A stretch of 5,670 nucleotides of DNA from an uncultured Erysipelotrichaceae bacterium (GTDB lineage: Bacteria; Bacillota_I; Bacilli_A; RF39; UBA660): the NCBI GenBank assembly GCA_902797275.1, contig CADBSI010000073.1, positions 1 through 5,670 of the forward strand, in the 5' to 3' direction. Made by a program: the position numbers and the translations under genes. Below the pieces are notes generated by a model. That model saw only the letters and a program-made list of their open reading frames with translations, was not told the origin of the DNA and searched no databases. Shown here one piece after another: positions 1-4,773 of this stretch. Within the stretch, counting starts at the first letter, position 1; every line of letters starts with the position of its first letter.

Positions 1-254
1 ACCCAGGAATTGGACCAATTCATGCTTATTTATATCAAACCAAAAGATTAGAAATTAAAACTATAACTGACAAGGAAGCAATTCATGCATTTAAAACCTT
101 AGTTAAAGAAGAAGGAATAATACCAGCTCTTGAAAGCTCTCATGCCTTAAGCTATGCTATAAAACTTGCTAAAACTTTAAAAAAAGACGATATCATTATA
201 GTAAATTTATCAGGTAATGGAGAAAAAGATCTAGATTTAATAAAATCATATTAA
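1..254 (+). CDS. trpB: Tryptophan synthase beta chain, C-terminal 83 residues (5'-truncated by the window edge)
   Basis: TrpB is the PLP-dependent subunit that condenses indole with L-serine to give tryptophan, in the cytoplasm, normally as an alpha2-beta2 complex with TrpA. The reading frame is entered at base 3 and runs to TAA at 252-254. The translated C-terminus carries family hallmarks: PGIGPIHAYL near the start of the visible part, then the highly conserved EGIIPALESSHAL block, and near the end NLSGNGEKD, whose serine is the residue that contacts the PLP pyridine nitrogen in known TrpB enzymes. The usual GPEH is GPIH here, and the usual LSGRG is LSGNG. The full family protein is about 400 residues, so only the last fifth is visible. 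trpA, the usual next gene, does not follow; a terminator overlaps the stop codon and an unrelated unit begins. trpA may lie elsewhere, or TrpB may work alone in indole salvage; the window cannot tell. Confidence 0.94.
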   Translation, partial: PGIGPIHAYLYQTKRLEIKTITDKEAIHAFKTLVKEEGIIPALESSHALSYAIKLAKTLKKDDIIIVNLSGNGEKDLDLIKSY

Positions 255-271
255 AACCTAGACTTTTTTTT
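231..271 (+). terminator. Intrinsic terminator overlapping the trpB stop codon
   Basis: CTAG at 231-234 pairs with CTAG at 258-261. After a small internal loop, TTTAATA at 236-242 pairs with TATTAAA at 249-255 around a six-base loop, and eight T follow at 264-271. The stem is weak in GC, as expected in this genome. The upstream arm lies within the last trpB codons and the stop codon sits in the downstream arm. It separates trpB from the next unit. Confidence 0.6.
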
Positions 272-287
272 AAAATTCCTTTATAAT
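259..287 (+). promoter_or_regulatory. Probable sigma-A promoter for the 42-aa/505-aa unit
   Basis: A consensus -10 TATAAT lies at 282-287, with a partial -35 TAGACT (4 of 6) at 259-264 and a 17-base spacer. The -35 overlaps the trpB terminator. The predicted transcript would begin about 12 bases before the start codon, placing the AGGAGG at 296-301 almost at its 5' end; the promoter at 1953-1981 has the same short-leader layout. AT-rich DNA gives chance TATAAT matches, so this rests mainly on position. Confidence 0.5.
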
Positions 288-305
288 TTAAATATAGGAG
301 GCTTT

Positions 306-434
306 ATGCAAGAATTAAATACTTTATCAAACCAAGAATTATTAGATTTACATAAACTAATTAAAGACTTTCTAAAATACTTAGAACAAGAAGAAAAAAA
401 ACTAGAGAACCTAGGTGATAACAATGCTAAATAA
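306..434 (+). CDS. Small helical protein of 42 residues, function unknown
   Basis: ATG at 306 is preceded by a perfect AGGAGG at 296-301 with a four-base spacer, and the frame ends at TAA 432-434. The product is almost all charged and leucine-rich (LSNQELLDLHKLIKDFLKYL, then EQEEKKLEN), consistent with one amphipathic helix or a helical hairpin. There is no membrane segment, signal peptide, cysteine or tryptophan. The next gene starts inside it: that gene's ribosome binding site and start codon lie in the last 22 bases in another frame, so the two are likely translationally coupled and co-expressed. I do not recognise a named family. An accessory partner of the 505-residue protein is possible but is inferred only from the overlap. 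Confidence 0.75.
   Translation: MQELNTLSNQELLDLHKLIKDFLKYLEQEEKKLENLGDNNAK
413..419 (+). promoter_or_regulatory. Ribosome binding site AGGTGAT that decides the start of the 505-aa gene
   Basis: AGGTGAT matches the 3' half of the extended Shine-Dalgarno sequence (AAGGAGGTGAT). It would itself be consumed if the GTG at 415 were the start. ATG at 424, four bases after it, is therefore preferred. The same arrangement (stop codon merged with AGGTGAT or AGGTG, then ATG) recurs before the genes at 3132 and 3922. Confidence 0.7.
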
Positions 435-1941
435 ATATGAAACAGATATTTCTATTAACAAAGAAGTACTTAATAATTTACCTAAAAATAATATAAAAAA
501 TCAAAAAAAGTATCAAGAAAAATTAAAAGAATTAACAAATACCTATAATGATATTCTAAAACTTATAGAAAAAGAAATGCATATAAGAGAAGAAAAATAT
601 CAAGACTTTAAAATAAATGAATTAATTAATATAACTAAAACTAAAAAAGAAAACCTATATAATAATTTATATATTTTAGATAATACTACTCCTTATGAAA
701 AAAGTAATTTAAGTAAATTATTATATGCTTTAGATAATTTCTTTGATAATGATTTAGAAAGTGTTAACAACATAATAAAACAAATAATTTTAATATTTAA
801 AAATATAAATATAGAATTAACTATCAAAGATTTTAATTATACTTACTATGTTAATTTATATATGACTAAGTTTTTAGAAAATAAAAGTCAAGAAGAATTA
901 AAACTTTGCTTTGAAGATATATATTTTAAAGCTCCTACTTTATTTAAACAAATAAGTTTAAATTTTAAATATTTATATTATACTAATATAAAAAAATTTC
1001 TTGATTATTATAAAAATTTAGAAAATAAAATGTTAGAAAATACAAGTTCTAAGGAAATCTATAATAAATTCTTTAATTTAAACGATGAATATTTAAAATT
1101 AGTATTAGAAGATAAATATACTATAAGTAATAAATTAATAAATGGAGAATTTAATATAAAGAATTATACTAAAGAAAATATAATTAATACCTTTAAATTA
1201 TTTATAAATAAAGATATATTAGAAGAAAATATAATAAATTATAAAGATATAATGTTAAAACTTTTAAAATCTTTAATAGAATATCAAGGTTATTTAAAAT
1301 ATAGTTTTATAATAGATGATTTAAAAAATAAATATAATAATAAAGATAAATATAAAAATATTTCTCTTAATAAATATAAAGAATTAAATAAAAAACAAAA
1401 TAATTTATTTAAAATAAATAAAAAAATTAATAAATTATTATATGGAAGATTTAAAAATAAAAACAAAGCTAATTTATTAATTACTACATCTATTAATATT
1501 ATAAATGAATTAGAAAAAATATATATTGAATATGAAGAAAGTTTATTTTTAGAAACATTTTTAAATTTAGATATAGATGTTAATATTTTTGATTTATTAA
1601 ATATTAGTTTAGGAAGTTATACTTATTTAATAAAAATATTTAAACAAGAATATAGTGATTTAACAAATGAAGAAATAGAATTAGAAATTAATAAATATAT
1701 AAGATTTATAAGAGAAACTAAGTTTACAGTTTTAAATCATTATTTAGTAAATGATAGTAATGAATTAGATTATATAATAGTAGATAAATATAATTTACTT
1801 GGTTTAGATTTAAATAAAGATAGTTTAAAAAATGATTTAGATAATTTAATTCTTAATGCTAGAATTATTTTAAATTATTATGAAATTAAAGAAAAAATAA
1901 ATTTAGATAATATAAATTATTTAATTAATATAAAAAAATAA
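424..1941 (+). CDS. Large, probably all-helical cytoplasmic protein, function unknown (505 aa)
   Basis: Starting at ATG 424 (AGGTGAT just upstream; a GTG at 415 would add three residues) the frame is open for 505 codons. The protein is dominated by lysine, asparagine, isoleucine, leucine and tyrosine, has no tryptophan and a single cysteine (in LKLCFEDIYF). It shows no signal peptide or long hydrophobic run, so it is probably cytoplasmic. Roughly the first 75 residues are strongly charged and could form a coiled coil; the rest reads as successive amphipathic helices, including FKAPTLFKQISLNFKYLYY near residue 175 and YGRFKNKNKANLL near 345. No nucleotide-binding loop, metal site or other catalytic motif is evident. 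It overlaps the preceding 42-residue gene by 11 bases, and a new promoter begins 12 bases after its stop, with no convincing terminator between. Part of the extreme composition reflects the genome's AT bias. I do not recognise a family with a known role and assign no function. Confidence 0.88.
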   Translation: MLNKYETDISINKEVLNNLPKNNIKNQKKYQEKLKELTNTYNDILKLIEKEMHIREEKYQDFKINELINITKTKKENLYNNLYILDNTTPYEKSNLSKLLYALDNFFDNDLESVNNIIKQIILIFKNINIELTIKDFNYTYYVNLYMTKFLENKSQEELKLCFEDIYFKAPTLFKQISLNFKYLYYTNIKKFLDYYKNLENKMLENTSSKEIYNKFFNLNDEYLKLVLEDKYTISNKLINGEFNIKNYTKENIINTFKLFINKDILEENIINYKDIMLKLLKSLIEYQGYLKYSFIIDDLKNKYNNKDKYKNISLNKYKELNKKQNNLFKINKKINKLLYGRFKNKNKANLLITTSINIINELEKIYIEYEESLFLETFLNLDIDVNIFDLLNISLGSYTYLIKIFKQEYSDLTNEEIELEINKYIRFIRETKFTVLNHYLVNDSNELDYIIVDKYNLLGLDLNKDSLKNDLDNLILNARIILNYYEIKEKINLDNINYLINIKK

Positions 1942-1952
1942 AAATAGTTTTA

Positions 1953-1981
1953 TTGCATCTTAGTATTTGGTGTGATATAAT
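1953..1981 (+). promoter_or_regulatory. Strong sigma-A promoter with extended -10 for the fibre/secretion operon
   Basis: TTGCAT at 1953-1958 and a perfect TATAAT at 1976-1981 are separated by exactly 17 bases, and TGA directly before the -10 gives the extended -10 TGn motif. This is the best promoter in the window. Transcription should begin around 1986-1989, leaving a leader of only about 14 bases that contains GGAG at 1993-1996. No operator palindrome is evident around it. Confidence 0.8.
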
Positions 1982-2001
1982 CTACAATAGATGGAGTGAT
2001 T

Positions 2002-2529
2002 ATGAAAAAAGTAGTGAAAATATTTGGATTATTAATAGTAGCAGTTTATTTGGTAGTAGCAGTTTTTTTAACTGTATGTTTATTAAATTATAATAAATAT
2101 CATATAACTGAGTTAGGAAAAAAATCTTTAATAATAGTATCTGATGATGATTTAGAACCTAAATATGTTAAAAATGATTTAGTAGTTGTTTATAAAAATA
2201 ACAATGAAGATATTAAAAGTGGAGATTATGTTTTCTTTTATAATGCTTATCAAAATCAAGTAAGTGTTAATTTAGGAAAAATTATTAAATCTACAAGAGT
2301 AAATGAAAAAGAATATACATATACACTAGAAGGTAATTTAGAAGTTTCTAGTCAATATGTAATAGGTAAATCAGAGACAAGTAAAGCTTATAGTAATATG
2401 GGTTTAGTACTTAAAGTATTAGAATCTCGTCTTGGATTTTTACTTATAATAATACTTCCTATATTAGTTTTATTTATTTATCAAATATATGCTGTTATTT
2501 TAGAAATTAAAAGGCCTGTAAATGAATAA
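2002..2529 (+). CDS. SipW-like S26-type membrane protein lacking all catalytic residues (175 aa)
   Basis: ATG 2002 is chosen because GGAG at 1993-1996 sits five bases upstream; a GTG at 1996 would overlap that site. The architecture is that of a SipW/ER-type signal peptidase: an N-terminal membrane helix (residues 8-29), an extracytoplasmic core, and a C-terminal membrane helix (about 146-166). Core segments align by eye: SDDDLEPKYVKNDLVVV (47-63) to the SGSMEP box, IKSGDYVFFY (71-80) to the GDVITF box, VNLGKII (89-95) to the THRIV box, LEGN (109-112) to the TKGD box, and YVIGKS (119-124) to the VVGK box. In these positions the catalytic serine is Asp50, the histidine is Gly92 and the aspartate is Asn112, so peptidase activity is not expected. 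It is the first gene of the operon and overlaps the next, a probable fibre subunit, by 8 bases. An assembly or chaperone role, or a partner of the active peptidase two genes on, is inferred. A diverged enzyme using Lys93 is less likely because the serine is also gone. Confidence 0.8.
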   Translation: MKKVVKIFGLLIVAVYLVVAVFLTVCLLNYNKYHITELGKKSLIIVSDDDLEPKYVKNDLVVVYKNNNEDIKSGDYVFFYNAYQNQVSVNLGKIIKSTRVNEKEYTYTLEGNLEVSSQYVIGKSETSKAYSNMGLVLKVLESRLGFLLIIILPILVLFIYQIYAVILEIKRPVNE

Positions 2530-3118
2530 AAAAATTTTTCTTATTTTAATTTTTTCTTTAGCAACCCTTTATACAGTTTATAATATATATGATACATATG
2601 CTTTACTTGAAACTGATGAAATAGTATCAAATGATATTAAAACAGCTAAATGGAATATTAAAATAAATGATACTTTATTAGGAAATACAACTTCTTTTGT
2701 TGTTGATGGTATTAAAATAGAAGAGAATGATTATACTAAAGAAAATAAATTAGCACCTGGAACAAGTGGGTACTTTGATATTTTAATTGATCCAACTGAT
2801 ACAGATGTTTCAATTAAATATGCTATTAGTTTTGATTTTTCTAATGTTCCTGAAGGAATTGATGTTTTAGGAGTATCCGAAACATCAGGAGATACTTTAA
2901 TTAAAACAGGTGAAAATACTTATACTAATGTTTTAACTTTAAATGATATAAAAACAGGAATTAAAAATAATATCAGGGTAAATTTTTCTTGGAATAATAT
3001 AGAAACTAATAATATAGAAGATTCTAAATTGGGACTTATTTATAACAATAAAATAGAAATTCCAGTTGAAATAGAAGTTTTACAATATTTGGGGGAAGAA
3101 ATAAAAGAATATAGATAG
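2522..3118 (+). CDS. TasA/CalY (camelysin)-like secreted fibre subunit (198 aa)
   Basis: The predicted product is an exported beta-rich protein of the TasA/CalY kind, which in Bacillus polymerise into biofilm or cell-surface fibres after SipW removes the signal peptide. Residues 4-20 form the hydrophobic signal segment, followed by YDTYALLETDE; cleavage near Ala27 would fit SipW substrates. The mature part has features I associate with this family: AKWNIKIND (42-50), APGTSGYFDILIDPTDTDVS (78-97), and IRVNFSWNN (151-159). Mature length, about 170 residues, is in the range of CalY and somewhat below TasA. There is no sortase motif, C-terminal anchor or cysteine. The gene overlaps the inactive SipW-like gene by 8 bases and is followed after 13 bases by the active peptidase, matching the peptidase-substrate pairing of tapA-sipW-tasA loci. 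AAAAGG at 2509-2514 is a modest ribosome binding site, so translational coupling is likely. Family assignment is good; polymerisation is inferred. Confidence 0.85.
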   Translation: MNKKIFLILIFSLATLYTVYNIYDTYALLETDEIVSNDIKTAKWNIKINDTLLGNTTSFVVDGIKIEENDYTKENKLAPGTSGYFDILIDPTDTDVSIKYAISFDFSNVPEGIDVLGVSETSGDTLIKTGENTYTNVLTLNDIKTGIKNNIRVNFSWNNIETNNIEDSKLGLIYNNKIEIPVEIEVLQYLGEEIKEYR

Positions 3119-3131
3119 GTGTTGATAAAAT

Positions 3132-3914
3132 ATGAAAAAAATTGAAAAATTAATGCAAATTATAATTAATACTTGCTTAGTTTTTTCTTTAGTTGCTATT
3201 ATATTTTGTTTATCAGGCTTTATTCAATTAAAGGCTTTAAAAAGACCATATGTAGACTTTTTTGGTTATACTTTCTTTTCAGTTGCAACAGGTAGCATGA
3301 GACCATCTTTAAATATAAATGATATTATAATTGTTAAAATAACTGATAATATTAAAGTTGGAGATGTTATAACTTATCAAGATAATAAAGATTTTATAAC
3401 CCATAGAATAGTATCAAATAATAAAGATAAATTTATTACAAAAGGAGATTATAATAATACAGAAGATAATCCTATTGATAGTAGTCAAATAGTAGGAAAA
3501 ATGATATGTAAAATACCAAGTTTAGGAGTAGTAAGTGATGTTTTATTAACACCTAAAGTATTTATTTCAATTATAATAACTTTATTTCTTTTTTGTATAA
3601 GTTTTTCCTATGTTCCAAGAGAAAAGAAAAAAGAAAAAAAAGAAAAAGAAAATTTAGATGTAAAAGTAATTCAAAGTGATAATAATAATTTAAATATAAA
3701 AGAAGTATGTAATAAATTAGATAATATTAATAAAAAACAAATAGATTTAGGAGAAACAGCTGAGTTATTCTTAAATTTAAAAGAATTAGAACAAGAAGAA
3801 GTTAAAATAAAAACTAAACTTACTAATAAAACTAAAAAAAATAAACCAAAGAAAAAAATTGATCTTGATAAAACATGTGAATATATCTTTGCTTTTAAAG
3901 AGAATAATAAATAG
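3132..3914 (+). CDS. sipW: SipW-type (ER/archaeal-type) signal peptidase I with long cytoplasmic tail (260 aa)
   Basis: This membrane peptidase should cleave the signal peptides of the TasA-like proteins encoded beside it. A membrane helix at about 13-31 is followed by the catalytic boxes in order: ATGSMRPSL (52-60, nucleophile Ser55), VGDVITYQD (76-84), THRIV (90-94, His91 replacing the lysine of classical bacterial type I peptidases), and TKGDYNNTEDNP (103-114, Asp106 as likely third residue), then IVGKM (120-124) and a second membrane helix at about 142-160. Serine, histidine and aspartate are all present, so it should be active, unlike the product of 2002-2529. After the second helix comes VPREKKKEKKEKEN and about 100 highly charged cytoplasmic residues. 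By comparison with what is known of SipW (about 190 residues in B. subtilis) this tail is unusual, and it contains a duplicated 18-residue motif. AGGTG at 3117-3121, merged with the previous stop, serves ATG 3132. Confidence 0.92.
   Translation: MKKIEKLMQIIINTCLVFSLVAIIFCLSGFIQLKALKRPYVDFFGYTFFSVATGSMRPSLNINDIIIVKITDNIKVGDVITYQDNKDFITHRIVSNNKDKFITKGDYNNTEDNPIDSSQIVGKMICKIPSLGVVSDVLLTPKVFISIIITLFLFCISFSYVPREKKKEKKEKENLDVKVIQSDNNNLNIKEVCNKLDNINKKQIDLGETAELFLNLKELEQEEVKIKTKLTNKTKKNKPKKKIDLDKTCEYIFAFKENNK
3732..3902 (+). repeat. Two diverged copies of an 18-residue motif in the signal peptidase tail
   Basis: Residues 201-218 (KKQIDLGETAELFLNLKE, bases 3732-3785) and 240-257 (KKKIDLDKTCEYIFAFKE, bases 3849-3902) share K-K-x-I-D-L-x-x-T-x-E, two to three hydrophobics, then K-E: 9 of 18 positions identical and several others conservative. 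A lysine/threonine-rich linker separates them. The pattern suggests a duplicated short helical binding motif facing the cytoplasm. Confidence 0.75.
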
Positions 3915-3921
3915 GTGATGT

Positions 3922-4494
3922 ATGATATCATTTAAGAAATTTAGTTTATCATTTAAATTTATTATTAGTATTATTTTAGTAATAATTCTTATTATATTTG
4001 TACCAATTACTTTTTCTAGATATCAAACAATTTCAAGTAGTAATGCTTTAGTTGATATTGCTTTTTATATTATATCATCTAGTATGCAAACTGAAAATTT
4101 AGTCATGAAAGAAATAGGTCCAGATGATAATTCCTATGTTTACACATTTTCAGTTTCTAATTTTAAAGATAATCAAAGATTAGAAACAAAAGCTAAATAT
4201 AATATAGTAATAAAAACAACAACAAATATTCCTTTTACATATAAATTATACAAAGAAAATGGAACAAAATTAGAAGATATATCACAAGGTGAAAAAATAG
4301 AACAAGATGAAGATGGAATGTATTTTAGAACTATAGAAACAAATGAATATGAATTTGGTTTTACTAAAGATGAAACAGATTTATATAGATTATATATAAC
4401 ATATCCAAATGATTATAATACCTATGAATACCAAAATATTTTAGAAAATATAAGTATTACAATAGATTCAAAACAAGTATTAAAAGATGATTAA
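3922..4494 (+). CDS. Secreted protein with SipW-cognate-type signal peptide, probable second fibre component (190 aa)
   Basis: AGGTGATG at 3913-3920 overlaps the peptidase stop codon and precedes ATG 3922 by one base, a tight coupling. Residues 11-30 form a strong hydrophobic helix ending in VPITFSRYQTISSSNA, the type of boundary seen in SipW-cognate signal peptides. The rest is soluble and reads as beta strands: VYTFSVSNFKDN (73-84), KAKYNIVIKTTTNIPFTYKL (90-109), then YEFGFTKDE (143-151) and DLYRLYITYPNDYN (153-166), with a final ENISITIDSK. There is no cysteine, tryptophan or sortase signal. It is much less TasA-like than the product of 2522-3118 and could be a minor subunit, an initiator or anchor comparable in position to TapA, or another peptidase substrate. 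It is the last gene of the operon; the next promoter begins six bases after its stop. Confidence 0.75.
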   Translation: MISFKKFSLSFKFIISIILVIILIIFVPITFSRYQTISSSNALVDIAFYIISSSMQTENLVMKEIGPDDNSYVYTFSVSNFKDNQRLETKAKYNIVIKTTTNIPFTYKLYKENGTKLEDISQGEKIEQDEDGMYFRTIETNEYEFGFTKDETDLYRLYITYPNDYNTYEYQNILENISITIDSKQVLKDD

Positions 4495-4500
4495 AATCAC

Positions 4501-4528
4501 TTGAAAAAGTAAAAAAACATGATATTAT
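4501..4528 (+). promoter_or_regulatory. Probable promoter for the 31-codon leader frame
   Basis: TTGAAA at 4501-4506 (4 of 6 to the -35 consensus) and TATTAT at 4523-4528 (5 of 6 to the -10) are 16 bases apart, immediately after the stop at 4494. The -10 lies inside the hairpin at 4518-4537. A transcript from here would be about 210 bases, ending at the terminator at 4696-4748, unless it reads through into the gene at 4774. Confidence 0.5.
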
Positions 4529-4537
4529 TTTATCATG
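4511..4537 (+). other. A-tract plus perfect 7-bp hairpin; terminator-like only on the minus strand
   Basis: CATGATA (4518-4524) and TATCATG (4531-4537) form a perfect stem around a six-base loop. Seven A precede the stem at 4511-4517 and no T run follows, so it would act as an intrinsic terminator only for minus-strand transcription. On the plus strand it could mark the 3' end of the upstream operon mRNA. Its A7-CATGAT block reappears inverted in the terminator at 4696-4748. Confidence 0.5.
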
Positions 4538-4563
4538 ATAGAAAATAGAAAGGAGTTAAAAAT

Positions 4564-4659
4564 ATGAATAAAATAATTAATAATTACTTTACACATACAG
4601 ATACTCCTACTTTACAAAACTTTACATGGGGGGGTGGGGTACAAACCTATATTAAATAA
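4564..4659 (+). CDS. 31-codon short reading frame with an internal G tract; candidate leader peptide or phase-variable small gene
   Basis: ATG 4564 has an excellent ribosome binding site (AAAGGAG, 4549-4555, eight bases upstream), which argues that it is translated. The peptide starts MNKIINNYFTHTDTPTLQNF, then TWGGGVQTYIK, and stops at TAA 4657-4659. The W-G-G-G stretch is encoded by G7-T-G4, extraordinary in this AT-rich window. With one G fewer (or a shift there) the frame continues through YKPILNKEFVKNN and KLKVQLKT to TGA at 4703-4705, giving 46 residues and ending inside the terminator stem; with one G more it stops at 4653-4655. I recognise no family. It has no signal peptide or membrane segment. 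Options are a leader peptide that controls the downstream gene, a phase-variable small protein, or a decayed fragment of a larger gene. Confidence 0.55.
   Translation: MNKIINNYFTHTDTPTLQNFTWGGGVQTYIK
4628..4639 (+). repeat. G7-T-G4 homopolymer tract within the short reading frame
   Basis: Seven consecutive G at 4628-4634, a T, and four more G at 4636-4639. Long G runs in AT-rich genomes are typical slippage sites behind phase variation, and are also error-prone in sequencing. The only other runs of five or more G that I see in the window are G5 at 3091-3095 and G5 at 5659-5663, both in the fibre-locus genes. Confidence 0.85.
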
Positions 4660-4695
4660 GGAATTTGTAAAGAATAATAAATTAAAAGTACAATT

Positions 4696-4748
4696 AAAAA
4701 CATGATTAAGTTTACAGTATATCTGTAATTTTTAATCATGTTTTTTTT
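4696..4748 (+). terminator. Strong intrinsic terminator (possible attenuator) 25 bases before the large surface-protein gene
   Basis: AAAAACATGATTA (4696-4708) and TAATCATGTTTTT (4733-4745) form a perfect 13-bp outer stem. Inside it TTACAG (4712-4717) pairs with CTGTAA (4723-4728) around a five-base loop, and the T run extends to 4748. It is the most stable-looking hairpin in the window. It either ends the short leader transcript and insulates the gene at 4774, or is a regulated attenuator for it. Confidence 0.85.
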
Positions 4749-4773
4749 AATAATGAAGGTAAGAGGTGTAAAT

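Noticed and set aside
415..423. GTG at 415 as start of the 505-aa protein
   Set aside because: The GTG is part of the AGGTGAT ribosome binding site that serves ATG 424; the same reasoning moves the next gene's start from GTG 1996 to ATG 2002.
1937..1954. AATAAAA...TTTTATT inverted repeat after the 505-aa gene as a terminator
   Set aside because: The seven-pair stem is entirely A-T, has a four-base loop and is followed by TTGCAT rather than a T run; such repeats are expected by chance in DNA this AT-rich.
3671..3931. Minus-strand open frame of 86 codons
   Set aside because: It lies antisense to the lysine/glutamate-rich tail of the signal peptidase, has no ribosome binding site, and its serine/leucine/phenylalanine-rich product is what the complement of such sequence gives.
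4749..4754. AATAAT as a -10 for the large surface-protein gene
   Set aside because: No -35-like hexamer or extended -10 TG lies at a workable distance and the T run fills the spacer. Its distance to the start codon does match the other promoters in the window, so it is kept only as an alternative to read-through.
4501..4773. Riboswitch or T-box in the leader
   Set aside because: The leader is short, AT-rich and apart from the two hairpins shows no conserved aptamer core or T-box element that I can recognise; a translated short frame explains it better.
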